Origin: an uncultured Clostridia bacterium
GTDB taxonomy: Bacteria > Bacillota > Clostridia > Lachnospirales > CAG-274
Length of the DNA stretch: 64,000 nt
Reading direction: 5' to 3'
NCBI GenBank assembly: GCA_910579745.1
Contig: CAJTVH010000004.1
Location: 42,010 to 106,009 of the forward strand
Each line of letters starts with the position of its first letter. The first letter of the stretch is position 1. The notes beneath the pieces were generated by a model. The model saw only the letters and a list, made by a program, of their open reading frames with translations. It had not been told where the DNA came from and did not search any database. A program made the translations under genes and the position numbers. Positions 55,193 to 64,000 of the stretch are shown here, in pieces.

Positions 55193-55498
55193 TTATTCTT
55201 CGCCAGTTTCATTTATCTCAATTTCCATATCATCGTTTTCAGGATTTTCCATATCTTTCGCGACAATTCTGTTCGCTACAGTTTCCGGTTGAATTGAGGA
55301 TAAAATAATATGTCCGCTGTCCGTAACAATAACGGCTCTTGTTCTTCTTCCATAAGTAGCGTCAATAAGCTTTCCCTCATCTCTGCTGTCCTGAATAAAT
55401 CTTTTTATGGGCGCCGACTCAGGGCTTACTATAGCAATAATTCTGCCGGCGGGAACAATGTTTCCAAAACCGATATTAATAAGATTAACGCTGTTCAT
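55193..55498 (-). CDS. remA: RemA family (DUF370) DNA-binding regulator
   Basis: The 101-residue protein matches the RemA family, which in Bacillus activates extracellular matrix and osmoprotection genes as a ring-like DNA binder. Signatures: [29 protein letters not shown] (partly) near residue 5 and [32 protein letters not shown] (partly). The final 15 residues are acidic and go beyond the usual length of about 87. AAAAGGAG precedes the ATG. It lies between yicC and gmk, as usual. Confidence 0.94.
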   Translation of the reverse strand: MNSVNLINIGFGNIVPAGRIIAIVSPESAPIKRFIQDSRDEGKLIDATYGRRTRAVIVTDSGHIILSSIQPETVANRIVAKDMENPENDDMEIEINETGEE

Positions 55499-55515
55499 AA
55501 ATAAAACTCCTTTTA

Positions 55516-56397
55516 TTATTCAATATTTTGAATTTGTTCCCTTACCTTTTCAATTTCACTTTTAATTTCAATAACAGTATTGGTAACACTCAAATCCGTA
55601 GTCTTTGAACCTATTGTATTTACTTCCCTGTTCATTTCCTGAATAAGGAAATCAAGTTTTCTCCCCACAGGCTCCGTCTCCTCTAAAAATAACCTCATTT
55701 GAGAAATATGGCTCATAAGCCTTGTTATTTCCTCGTCAACACATACTTTCTCAGAAAAAACAGCTACCTCCGTAAGGATTCTGCTCTCATCATAACCCAT
55801 ATCCTCAAGCTCTTTAAGCCTTTCTCTGAGCCTTTCCTCATACCTTTTTTCCGCGTAAGGGGCGCGTTCATTAACAAACTTAACTTTTTCGTCAATAGAG
55901 TTAAGTTTATCATAAATATTTTTCTTTAAAGCTTCCCCTTCACTTTCCCTCATTTTCATAAAGTTTGAAAGAGCGATTCCAACAGCATTAAATAATGGCT
56001 CGGAAATTTCATTTTCATCACTGTTCTCAAAAGAGTTTCTCTCAACAGTCAAAACCTCCGGAAATCTGGAAATAAGACCGACAGATATATCGTCATGCGC
56101 CCCGTATCTTATCTTTATATTCTCAAGAGCCTCAATATAACTATCCGCAATAACTTCATTCAAATTTATTTTTATATCGTTTTTATCATAAGTCTCAAAA
56201 GAAACATAAACGTCCGTTTTTCCTCTGAAAATTTGTTTAGAGACAATTTTCTTCACATAATCCTCAAATGAAATCATTGTTCTCGGTATTTTAACACTAA
56301 TATCGTTATATCTGTGATTGACTGATTTTATTTCCACAACAAATTTACGGTTATGTAGAGTACATTCACCTCTTCCATATCCCGTCATACTTCTCAT
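55516..56397 (-). CDS. YicC/YloC family endoribonuclease
   Basis: A 293-residue protein of the YicC family, proposed to be endoribonucleases. The N-terminus has [39 protein letters not shown] (partly), and the C-terminus has the DUF1732 signature [54 protein letters not shown] (both partly). Length and residues are normal. AAGGGGG precedes the ATG. It begins the yicC-remA-gmk-rpoZ-priA-def series and diverges from rqcH. Confidence 0.94.
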   Translation of the reverse strand: MRSMTGYGRGECTLHNRKFVVEIKSVNHRYNDISVKIPRTMISFEDYVKKIVSKQIFRGKTDVYVSFETYDKNDIKINLNEVIADSYIEALENIKIRYGAHDDISVGLISRFPEVLTVERNSFENSDENEISEPLFNAVGIALSNFMKMRESEGEALKKNIYDKLNSIDEKVKFVNERAPYAEKRYEERLRERLKELEDMGYDESRILTEVAVFSEKVCVDEEITRLMSHISQMRLFLEETEPVGRKLDFLIQEMNREVNTIGSKTTDLSVTNTVIEIKSEIEKVREQIQNIE

Positions 56398-56606
56398 AAC
56401 AGTACCCCCTTATCAGAGAAAATATTGATTAATTATTAATAAAACAATAAAATATCATCAGCTCGTTAACATATATGTTTTAAACACTTCTGTTAATTAA
56501 ACGCCGTTAGTCTCAGAAATCATAACAGTACTTTATATAATAACAAAAAACTTTTTTAAGTATATATTCTCAAATTAATCAATATTTCTTTAATTTTTTA
56601 AAACAT

Positions 56607-56636
56607 TTGACTGTATACCGTATCTTCTATTATAAT
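56607..56636 (+). promoter_or_regulatory. promoter of rqcH
   Basis: TTGACT (56607-56612) and TATAAT (56631-56636) with an 18-base spacer, about 52 bases before the gene. The remaining 56398-56606 is AT-rich; a fragment AATAAAACAATAAAATATC near 56440 may be a family B remnant. Confidence 0.7.
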
Positions 56637-56688
56637 ATGTAATGAAAACTATTGCAATAATTTATAAAAAAACTTTGGAGGTTTTATT

Positions 56689-58449
56689 ATGGCGTTTGAT
56701 GGAATAGCGATTTCAAATATAAAAAATGAGTTAAAAACAAAATTACTTGGAGGAAGAATAGATAAAATATATCAGCCTGAAAATGACGAGATAATCATTT
56801 CCGTAAGAAGTCTTGGAAAAGCTTATAAAATTTTAATTACCGCTAACGCTTCACAGCCTAGACTTCATCTTACGGAAAAAAACAAGTCTAACCCTATGCA
56901 ACCTCCTCTATTTTGTATGGTTTTAAGGAAATATCTGTTGAGCGGAAAAATAATTGATATAACACAGCCTAAATTTGAGAGAATACTTATTATTCATATA
57001 GAATCTATAAATGAGCTCGGAGATTATTCCGAAAAAAAACTTATTGTGGAAATTATGGGAAAGCACAGTAATATAATTCTTATTGATGATAATAATATAA
57101 TTCTCGATGCCATAAAGCACATAAGCCATGAAAAAAGCTCTGTCAGAGAAGTTCTTCCAGGGAAAAAATATTTTTCTCCGCCTTCAAAAAAAATAGACTC
57201 GTTTCTGTTAAATGAGGAAAACTTTTTCCTTTCAGTTAAAAACAATATTGAAAAAAAGCTTCAGAATTTGATTTATGAATCTTATAATGGAATAAGCCCG
57301 TCATTCGCGTCTGAGATTTGCTTCCGGACCGGACTTGACGCTTCCGATAATGTAGGAGAAACATCTGAGATTAACCTAAAAAAATTATATGAGAATTTTA
57401 AATTAATTGTTGAGAAAATAAAAAATAATGATTTCTCTCCTGAAATAATTTACTCAGAAAAAAATAAAATTATTGATTTCTCTTCTATTGAAATGACACA
57501 ATATAGCTCATATAAAAAACAAAAATTCTCATCAATCTCTGATTTACTGGAATTTTTCTATACTGAAAAAGATTTGCTTTACAGAATAAATCAAAAATCA
57601 CAAGATTTAAAAAAACTTATAACAAATAATATTGAACGATGCGTAAAGAAAAAAGATATACAGATTAAAACTTTAAAATCAATTTCAAACCGTGATAAAT
57701 TAAGATTATACGGAGAACTTATAACAGCAAATATATATGCCGTTCCTAAAGGCGCCGTTTCTTTCACGACAAAAAACTTTTATGATGAAAATTTAGAAGA
57801 TATAACAATTCCTATAAACCCTTTATTAACCCCCTCTGAAAACGCTCAAAAATATTTTAAACAATATAACAAAGAAAAGAGAACTTTCTCAGCGCTTCAA
57901 GTACAAATAAAACAAAACGACGATGAACTTGAATACCTTGAGGGGATATTGACTTCCTTACAAACCTCGTCAAATGAACAGGATATAAAAGAAATCCGGC
58001 AAGAACTTTACGAACAAGGATTTATCAAAAAACTAAAACAACAAAAAGGAAAAAATAAACCTGTGAAATCAAATCCCTTACACTATATTTCTTCCGATGG
58101 TTTTAATATTTACGTTGGAAAAAATAATCATCAAAACGACGAGCTTACTTTAAAAATCGCTCGAAATAATGATATATGGCTTCATACAAAAAAAATACCT
58201 GGTTCTCACGTTATAATCGTCACAGAAGGAAAAGACGTTCCCGACACAACTTTAAACGAAGCCGCTCTTTTGGCGGCGTTTTACAGTAAGGGAAAAAACT
58301 CGGCTCTTGTTCCCGTGGACTATACACAAAAAAAATTTGTGAAAAAACCATCGGGCGCGAAACCCGGAATGGTAATTTATGAAACAAATAAAACAGCGTA
58401 TATAACGCCTTCAGAAGAAAAAGTATCTAAAATAAAAAAAGCGGAATAA
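56689..58449 (+). CDS. rqcH: Rqc2 homologue RqcH (NFACT family)
   Basis: RqcH binds stalled 50S subunits and recruits tRNA-Ala to add alanine tails for degradation. The 586-residue protein is full length: the NFACT-N domain (MAFDGIAISNIKNEL, LGGRIDKIYQPENDEIIIS, VLRKYLLSGKI), a long coiled coil in the middle (residues about 290-460), and the NFACT-R domain beginning near residue 470 with SSDGFNIYVGKNNHQND and DIWLHTKKIPGSHVII. Older databases call it fibronectin-binding protein. GGAGG lies before the ATG, with its own promoter and terminator. Confidence 0.95.
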   Translation: MAFDGIAISNIKNELKTKLLGGRIDKIYQPENDEIIISVRSLGKAYKILITANASQPRLHLTEKNKSNPMQPPLFCMVLRKYLLSGKIIDITQPKFERILIIHIESINELGDYSEKKLIVEIMGKHSNIILIDDNNIILDAIKHISHEKSSVREVLPGKKYFSPPSKKIDSFLLNEENFFLSVKNNIEKKLQNLIYESYNGISPSFASEICFRTGLDASDNVGETSEINLKKLYENFKLIVEKIKNNDFSPEIIYSEKNKIIDFSSIEMTQYSSYKKQKFSSISDLLEFFYTEKDLLYRINQKSQDLKKLITNNIERCVKKKDIQIKTLKSISNRDKLRLYGELITANIYAVPKGAVSFTTKNFYDENLEDITIPINPLLTPSENAQKYFKQYNKEKRTFSALQVQIKQNDDELEYLEGILTSLQTSSNEQDIKEIRQELYEQGFIKKLKQQKGKNKPVKSNPLHYISSDGFNIYVGKNNHQNDELTLKIARNNDIWLHTKKIPGSHVIIVTEGKDVPDTTLNEAALLAAFYSKGKNSALVPVDYTQKKFVKKPSGAKPGMVIYETNKTAYITPSEEKVSKIKKAE

Positions 58450-58464
58450 ATAACTTCCGCTTTA
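58436..58464 (+). terminator. terminator overlapping the rqcH stop codon
   Basis: AAAGCGGAA and TTCCGCTTT pair around a short loop that contains the stop codon region, followed by a T-rich stretch. Confidence 0.75.
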
Positions 58465-58681
58465 ATCTTCAGGATTAATTTACGCGTTTGATGAGAAAAA
58501 TTTCTAAAAATAAATATAATTACAAAAAACTATTAAAATTTCTTTCTCGCGAAGCCGCCACAAAAATAATATAAAGCGGCTTCACGATTAGAGTTTATAT
58601 ATACAGTTAAATCTCACAGAGGTATGTGTTTAAATAAAATTCTCAACCAAAATACCCCGTCTTTTCAGCATATAACACTAA

Positions 58682-59026
58682 TTATAAATCGTCGTCTTCT
58701 TTATCATCTATAATATCGGTCGCGCTACTGCGCGCGTCAAAAGATAAATTATTTCCCCCCGTTTTGGCAATAATCTCGAAACCCGCGATTTCAGCCAATT
58801 CGCAAATAGATTTTTTAGAAACTTTCTTACCTTTATATTCAATAAGATCGTCCATATCTCCTGTAAACACGTCGGCTGGTTCATACTTTTGCAATACAAT
58901 TCTATCATTACTTGTAAAAATCTCCAATGGGTCTTTAATATTAATATTAAGTTTTTTTCTTAACTCGACGGGTAAAACTATTCGTCCAAGTTCGTCAACT
59001 TTACGTACAATTCCTGTTGATTTCAC
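58682..59026 (-). CDS. AbrB/SpoVT-type transition-state regulator
   Basis: A 114-residue DNA-binding protein. The swapped-hairpin AbrB fold is clear in the first 50 residues: MKSTGIVRKVDELGRIVLP, VELRKKLNI and DPLEIFTSNDRIVLQKY. The C-terminal 60 residues are a further domain (CELAEIAGFEIIAKTGG), longer than AbrB (about 95) and shorter than SpoVT (about 178). Such proteins control growth-to-sporulation transitions. GGAGG lies 8 bases before the GTG at 59026, which I take as the start. It lies near spmAB but separated from them by palindromes. Confidence 0.9.
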   Translation of the reverse strand: MKSTGIVRKVDELGRIVLPVELRKKLNINIKDPLEIFTSNDRIVLQKYEPADVFTGDMDDLIEYKGKKVSKKSICELAEIAGFEIIAKTGGNNLSFDARSSATDIIDDKEDDDL

Positions 59027-59809
59027 CAAAACCACCTCCACTTCAAAATAATATTATTATTCAATTCAAAAATAAATAAGTTCGTTGGCTGAAAATCCTT
59101 TTGCCGTATTAGCGTCGGTTAATCATATTCTCCCTCCGTCACAAAGCGAAAATAATTTTCATCGCGCCTCCTTTTTTCTCATTTTCAAGCTGTTTAACTA
59201 TAATATTAATTAAAAGACATCATAATAAATAAAACCTTACATTATTATGATTATATCAATTCCATCAACATATTAATATATTTATATACGTGTCTTTATT
59301 TAAGATTATAGCGATTCTAATATAAATCAGGAAAAGAAAAAATACTTTGCTGAAAACTTTTTAAATCGCTTAAAAATTTTCTTTACGCATTAGACATTTA
59401 AAAATCAAAACACCTCGCGCTTATAAAATATTTTTCTGAAATTCTTTTTTTATAGATAGAATTACTATAGTAAAAACTCATCAATCGCTCCTGTTGACAT
59501 TATAGTATCATATATAATACAAAAAGTCAATATGTTACAAAAAAAGTTTTTTTACGATATTATCTTTTTGTGCATTTTATCATAATATATTTATCAATTT
59601 ATTGATTTTTTTAACATATTATCTCATTTTTGTAAAATAATGTAATACTACCTTTGTAAAACTTTATTTGTAACCATTTCCAAAATAATACAAATAATAA
59701 CTGTTTTAGTTTTAAGATACATATTAAATATAAAAGTATAATATATTTTAATAAAACGCCAATTAATTCTCAAACTATCAAATATTTAAAATATATAAGG
59801 AGGAATAAT
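59027..59809. repeat. 783-bp gap with family A and family D palindromes
   Basis: A family A element at about 59058-59202 has AAATAAATAAGTTCGTTGGCTGAAAAT on the left (partly) and GTTTAACTATA on the right. A family D element at 59307-59470 is bounded by TATAGCGATTCTA and inverted TAGAATTACTATA. The rest is AT-rich; spmA probably has a weak promoter near 59735 (TATAAT). No gene. Confidence 0.65.
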
Positions 59810-60391
59810 ATGCTAAATTATTTGTGGGGAGGAATGATTTTAATAGGTATAGCCGTCGCCGCCTTTACAGGAAAAATGCCTGATGTCACAAACGCCGCCA
59901 TAGATTCGTCTAAAGAAGCCGTAACAACCTGTATAACAATGACAGGTATATTATCAATGTGGACGGGACTTATGAAAATAGCGGAAAGCTCCGGACTTAT
60001 AAAAATACTCTCAAAAAAAATGGCGCCCTTTTTAAAGTTTCTATTTCCTGAAATTCCAAGAAATCATAAAGCGCTCGATTACATATCAACAAATATAATA
60101 GCCAATATATTTGGTTTAGGATGGGCGGCAACCCCCGCTGGAATAAACGCGATGGAGGAAATGCAAAAATTAAATCATAATAAAAAATACGCGAGCCGCT
60201 CAATGTGTATGTTTATGATATTTAATATGTCGAGTCTGCAGATTATTTGCGTAAATTTAATAGCCTATCGTACTCAATATCACTCGGCTAACCCTTCTGA
60301 AATCATAGGCCCTGGGCTTTTCGCCACGTTTGTCTCAACTGTCGCTGGTATTTTATTTGTGAAAATTGTTGAGAGGTGGAAATACAAATGA
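59810..60391 (+). CDS. spmA: spore maturation protein A
   Basis: The 193-residue membrane protein is a nucleoside-recognition domain (Gate) protein, needed with SpmB for spore core dehydration and heat resistance. Five or so helices are seen. Hallmarks: TGILSMWTGLMKIAESSGLI, KKMAPFLKFLFPEIP, NIIANIFGLGWAATPAGINAM (partly) and MFNMSSLQII-like IFNMSSLQIICVNLIAYR. AAGGAGG precedes the ATG. It overlaps spmB by 4 bases. Confidence 0.95.
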   Translation: MLNYLWGGMILIGIAVAAFTGKMPDVTNAAIDSSKEAVTTCITMTGILSMWTGLMKIAESSGLIKILSKKMAPFLKFLFPEIPRNHKALDYISTNIIANIFGLGWAATPAGINAMEEMQKLNHNKKYASRSMCMFMIFNMSSLQIICVNLIAYRTQYHSANPSEIIGPGLFATFVSTVAGILFVKIVERWKYK

Positions 60392-60921
60392 GTTTTTTAA
60401 TATTAATTTCTGATTTAATGGTTCCTTTGATATTCGTGTTTATAATATTTTACGGATATTCAAAAAAAGTTGAGATATACGATGTTTTTGTGGAAGGCGC
60501 TAAAGACGGTTTAAAAACTGTTCTGCAAATTTTACCAACATTAATAGGTCTTATGGTTTCTGTCGGAATACTTAGAGCCTCCGGTGCCCTCTCTCTCCTT
60601 GAGAAATGCGTTTCTCCACTCGCTGACGCTATAGGATACCCAAAAGAAACCGTTCCTCTTACATTTATGCGTTTAATTTCCTCATCCGCCTCAACAGGCA
60701 TACTTTTGGATTTATACAAGACTTTCGGACCAGATTCTTTTATCGGGCGCTTTGTAAGCGTAATGATGAGTTCAACAGAAACCATAGCGTATACAATGAG
60801 TATATACTTTATATCCGTAAAAATAACAAAAACCCGTTATACTCTACATGGGGCTATATTCGCCAATATAGCTGGGGTTATAGCGAGTTTATGGATAAGC
60901 AACTTGCTTTGGGGCAACTGA
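60388..60921 (+). CDS. spmB: spore maturation protein B
   Basis: The 177-residue partner of SpmA, same Gate domain. Hallmarks are VEGAKDGLKTVLQILPTLIGLMVSVGILR (partly), LPLTFMRLISSSASTGI-like VPLTFMRLISSSASTGILLD, GPDSFIGRFVSVMMSSTET and the C-terminal GVIASLWISNLLWG. The ATG at 60388 overlaps the spmA stop (ATGA); GAGAGGTGG inside spmA is its ribosome-binding site. Confidence 0.95.
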   Translation: MSFLILISDLMVPLIFVFIIFYGYSKKVEIYDVFVEGAKDGLKTVLQILPTLIGLMVSVGILRASGALSLLEKCVSPLADAIGYPKETVPLTFMRLISSSASTGILLDLYKTFGPDSFIGRFVSVMMSSTETIAYTMSIYFISVKITKTRYTLHGAIFANIAGVIASLWISNLLWGN

Positions 60922-61841
60922 TTGCAATACTAATCTCATTAAAAAAATGAATATAATGTATCCGCGTAACATAAAAAACAAAAAAATTATTTTACTCAAA
61001 ATTTCTCGAATCGAGATCGGCGGGAAAACAAGCCTTAAATCGGCTTTCCCAAAGTGAAAACGCTGATTTCTTGGTACCTCCACGTCCATAAAATACTTTT
61101 TTGTCTTTATATTTGTTTGGCGATTAAAACTCGTCTAAACATATAGGAGACACGCGTAATTAGATAAAACAGATTTGCGATGATATTTTTCCACTACTTT
61201 TTCAAAACCTCTTAACACAGTCTCCGACTATACTTGCGCCGCAAACTCAAACGCCGGCAACCCAGCCAGTTTCCGCTGAAAGCTAAAACGCCGATTCTCA
61301 AACTTTTTCTTATCATGAAAAGCATACTCACAAATCTGTTTTATCTAATTACGTAGTATTTCCCATAATTCATAATAAATTAATTTGACGTACATTATTT
61401 AAAATGTTATAATGAAATTCAGTTATTTTAGGGAAACGCCGTAAAATATGACACAATACAAAATTATTTTTAACAACCTTATAACATGCCTATTCAAAAA
61501 CCTATAAAATAGCGTGTAAATACATCTTTCGCCGTTATATTTTGACTGATTTTATTGAAGCACAATACAAGTATCTCTGAGAAATAAACTTTGCCTATCA
61601 GAAAAATTCATTTTTATAGCTATGTTTAAGGACTCTGAACAAGTTTATTAATTTTGGCAAAACAATAAACAATAAGGCTTTAATAAAATCCAATAATCAA
61701 GAAATTATTTTATTGTTTCACATTATAAATTTAAACGGCAAAATTATATAATAATATAATTTTTATTTTCTTTAATTAATTATTCTAACTGAGGATTAAC
61801 ATAAATGTCAATGAGAATTAACACAAAAAAGGAGCGATTAT
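60922..61841. repeat. 920-bp gap with family E and family B elements
   Basis: A family E element spans 61155-61353, with 26-bp ends: CGTAATTAGATAAAACAGAT then TTGCGA on the left, and the inverted copy on the right with a single mismatch. A family B element is at 61656-61727 (CAATAAACAATAAGGCTTTA and TTATTTTATTGTTTCACATT). The rest is AT-rich; I see no gene. Confidence 0.65.
61155..61353. repeat. family E palindromic element, 199 bp
   Basis: 26-bp terminal inverted repeats with one mismatch; the inside is higher in GC and holds no open frame. The sequence is unique in the window, unlike families A to D. Confidence 0.8.
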
Positions 61842-62831
61842 ATGGATAAGGATAAAAACCGCTGTCCTAAAGGCGGAAAAGGCATAGGTGGGCAAGCTGT
61901 TATAGAGGGTGTAATGATGCGAGGTAAAAAAATATACGCCCTTGCCGTAAGAAACAGTTCCGATAAAAAAATAAATATTGAGAAAAAACCTGTAAGAGTT
62001 TACTCCGAAAGATGTAAAATATGGGGATTTCCTATAATAAGAGGCGTTGTTTCCTTTGTTGATTCTCTTGTCCTCGGTATGAAAATAATATCAAGATCAG
62101 CCGAAATGTCTGGTCTAAGCGATGTTTCAGCTGAAGAAGATGAAAAGCCTTCCCGTTTTGAACAATTTCTCGACAGAAAATTCGGTGATAACCTTGGAAA
62201 TTATATAATTTACTTCAGTGTTTTTCTTTCAATAATACTTTCTATCGCCATATTTATGGTTTTGCCTGTGTGGATAGGAAATTTATGCAACAAAGTGCTT
62301 CACTTAGAGGCTTATTTTCTCGGAGTAATCGAGGGCTTTGTGAGAATATTAATATTTCTTGGATATATTATATTAACGGCTCAGCTTAAAGATGTTAAGC
62401 GTGTCTTTATGTACCACGGAGCGGAGCATAAAACAATAAATTGCTTTGAACACAACGATGAACTCACCGTTGAAAATGTAAAAAAACACACAAGACTCCA
62501 TAAAAGATGCGGGACAAGCTTTTTATTTTTGGTAATGATTGTAAGTATGCTGGTGTTTTTATTTTTAAATATAGATACGGTATGGATAAGAATTGTATCA
62601 AGAATACTGCTTGTTCCCCTTATAGCCGGTATATCTTATGAAATAATAAAATGGGCGGGAAGAAACGATAATCTCCTTGTAAAAATAGTGAGCGCTCCTG
62701 GTCTCGCTCTTCAGCTTGTAACTACAAAAGAACCGGATGATTCTATGATAGAGGTCGCTATATCGGCGTTAAACAGCGTTTTAGATGAAGAACCTGAGGA
62801 ACCGATTAAATCGGCTGACTCGTCAAAATGA
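61842..62831 (+). CDS. yqhQ: DUF1385 family membrane protein (YqhQ)
   Basis: The 329-residue membrane protein belongs to the DUF1385 family, function uncertain, usually encoded beside prmC. The N-terminal signature is GIGGQAVIEGVMMRGKK; the second is MYHGAEHKTINCFEHND, followed by HTRLHKRCGTSFLFLVMIVS (partly). About five helices lie between residues 120 and 260. The last 60 residues are acidic. AAAAAGGAG precedes the ATG. It overlaps prmC by 4 bases. Confidence 0.94.
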   Translation: MDKDKNRCPKGGKGIGGQAVIEGVMMRGKKIYALAVRNSSDKKINIEKKPVRVYSERCKIWGFPIIRGVVSFVDSLVLGMKIISRSAEMSGLSDVSAEEDEKPSRFEQFLDRKFGDNLGNYIIYFSVFLSIILSIAIFMVLPVWIGNLCNKVLHLEAYFLGVIEGFVRILIFLGYIILTAQLKDVKRVFMYHGAEHKTINCFEHNDELTVENVKKHTRLHKRCGTSFLFLVMIVSMLVFLFLNIDTVWIRIVSRILLVPLIAGISYEIIKWAGRNDNLLVKIVSAPGLALQLVTTKEPDDSMIEVAISALNSVLDEEPEEPIKSADSSK

Positions 62832-63679
62832 GCCCGTCTAATGTAAAAGAATGGCTTTCATACGGGAAAAACATTTTAAAAAAATCGAAAATTGAAAGTT
62901 ATTCAATAGACGCCGAGGTTTTGTTAATGACTGTACTAAATTTTACAAGAACAGAACTTTTTACAAAAGACAGTTACGACCTTACAAAAAATGAGACAGG
63001 AAAATATATGAAATTTCTTGAGAAAAGAAAGAATTTTATGCCTGTTCAATATATAGTTGAAAAATGTGAGTTTATGGGTCTTGACTTTAATGTAAACCCA
63101 TCGACGTTAATTCCAAGAGGAGATACTGAAATCCTTGTCGAATACGCTATAAACTCAATTAAAAAAAACAAATTTAAAACAGTTCTTGACATAGGAACAG
63201 GCTCTGGAGCTATAGCCGTGTCAATCGCCTATTACTGCCCAAACGTAAAAGTTACCGCCGCCGATATCTCTGAAAAAGCTTTAAAAACAGCAAAAAAGAA
63301 CGCTGAAAAAAACAGCGTTCGCCAAAGAATCGATTTTATAAAAAGTGATATTTTTGAAAATGTAATATCAAAATATGATGTTATAATTTCAAATCCGCCG
63401 TATATAAAATCCGATGTTATAAAAACCCTTATGCCGCAGGTAAAGGAGTATGAACCAATCTCAGCTTTGGACGGCGGAAACGACGGATTATACTTTTATA
63501 AAAAAATAATCTCAAATTGTGAAAATTATTTAAATAAAAACGGAGAATTGCTTTTTGAAATAGGATATGACCAATCTTTTGAGGTTTCAAGGCTTTTATC
63601 CGAAAAAAATTTTACAGAAATAAAAACAACTAAAGATTATGCTGGACTTGACAGAGTCATATCATCTGTATATAAATAA
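62828..63679 (+). CDS. prmC: release factor glutamine methyltransferase
   Basis: PrmC methylates the GGQ glutamine of release factors, acting on the product of the next gene. The 283-residue protein has the N-terminal helical domain with VQYIVEKCEFMGLDF and STLIPRGDTEILVEYAI, then the SAM site LDIGTGSGAIAVSIAYYC near residue 120, and the catalytic NPPY motif in ISNPPYIKSDV near residue 193. ATGA overlap with yqhQ and 22-base gap to prfA make one operon. Confidence 0.96.
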   Translation: MSPSNVKEWLSYGKNILKKSKIESYSIDAEVLLMTVLNFTRTELFTKDSYDLTKNETGKYMKFLEKRKNFMPVQYIVEKCEFMGLDFNVNPSTLIPRGDTEILVEYAINSIKKNKFKTVLDIGTGSGAIAVSIAYYCPNVKVTAADISEKALKTAKKNAEKNSVRQRIDFIKSDIFENVISKYDVIISNPPYIKSDVIKTLMPQVKEYEPISALDGGNDGLYFYKKIISNCENYLNKNGELLFEIGYDQSFEVSRLLSEKNFTEIKTTKDYAGLDRVISSVYK

Positions 63680-63700
63680 TTATAGGGAGGACTTTATACT

Positions 63701-64000
63701 ATGCTCAATAGATTAGAGGAACTCGAGAAGAAATATATTGAGTTATCCGATAAAATCAACGACCCCGATATTATAAGCGACAATGAGTTATGGCGAAAAC
63801 TTATGAAAGAACACAGTGATATAACGCCAATCATTGAAAAATATAAAGAATATAAACAAACGATAAAAGCTTATGATGAGGCTAAAGAAATGCTCGAGGA
63901 TAACAGCCTTGACGACGATATGCGTCAGCTCGCGAAAGAGGAGCTTAACGAAAACGCCAAAAAAACAGAAATTATTCAAGATGAGTTAAAAATTCTTCTT
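63701..64000 (+). CDS. prfA: peptide chain release factor 1, N-terminal part
   Basis: The first 100 codons are present; the rest lies past the window. The sequence MLNRLEELEKKYIELSDKIN, LWRKLMKEHSDITPIIEKYK and the acidic coiled coil that follows are the N-terminal domain of RF1. GGGAGG lies 10 bases before the ATG. Its position right after prmC confirms the call. Confidence 0.93.
   Translation, partial: MLNRLEELEKKYIELSDKINDPDIISDNELWRKLMKEHSDITPIIEKYKEYKQTIKAYDEAKEMLEDNSLDDDMRQLAKEELNENAKKTEIIQDELKILL

Noticed and set aside
63289-63312. Hairpin GAACGCTG/CAGCGTTC inside prmC
   Set aside because: It lies within the coding sequence and has no T tract; probably chance.

Overview
This window looks like a low-GC, anaerobic, endospore-forming member of the Clostridia. 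The DNA is strongly AT-rich. Sporulation genes (spmA, spmB, a CotF-type coat protein, sigma-H, an AbrB/SpoVT-type regulator) occur with Rex, RqcH, mini-RNase III and RemA. Several conserved gene orders are typical of Firmicutes: cysE-cysS-mrnC-rlmB-yacP-sigH, yicC-remA-gmk-rpoZ-priA-def-fmt, and yqhQ-prmC-prfA. The species cannot be named from the sequence alone.

Layout. 1-4.3 kb: a diguanylate cyclase cut by the window edge, a radical SAM/TPR gene pair, and a YfcE phosphodiesterase. 4.4-4.8 kb: four tRNA genes (Phe, Gly, Gly, Gly) behind a near-consensus promoter. 5.2-11.1 kb: a hexuronate module of a three-part TRAP transporter, uxuA and uxuB. 11.7-15.1 kb: a COG2509 flavoprotein and a VanW-family surface protein. 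15.8-21.1 kb: three cell-surface polysaccharide genes. 21.6-24.7 kb: rex and an ABC-F ATPase, divergent. 25-32 kb: an unknown membrane protein, a UvrD-like helicase, a TPR membrane protein and a spore-coat pair. 32.6-35.7 kb: purH and a purine permease. 35.9-39.5 kb: a likely acquired patch with a serine-recombinase remnant and an AlkC-like gene, followed by topB. 39.8-45 kb: the sigH-yacP-rlmB-mrnC-cysS-cysE-ispF cluster. 45.8-56.4 kb: a CAT-like acetyltransferase and the fmt-def-priA-rpoZ-gmk-remA-yicC block, into which two glycosyltransferases are inserted. 56.7-64 kb: rqcH, the AbrB-like regulator, spmAB, and yqhQ-prmC-prfA (prfA cut by the edge).

The most distinctive feature is the spacer DNA. 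Most long gaps hold 70-270 bp imperfect palindromes with terminal inverted repeats. I sort them into at least five families (A-E), probably MITE-like non-autonomous elements. One is nested inside another, one overlaps the stop codon of a gene, and one abuts a truncated recombinase. No CRISPR array, prophage or intact transposase was seen. I did not find a convincing new multi-gene system; the best candidates for novelty are the palindrome families, the radical SAM/TPR pair, the unknown 708-residue membrane protein, and the glycosyltransferase pair inside the translation operon.

Many genes start with TTG or GTG just after a strong Shine-Dalgarno sequence. In several of these the Shine-Dalgarno sequence itself contains an in-frame decoy start, so I moved starts inward where the ribosome-binding site justified it.
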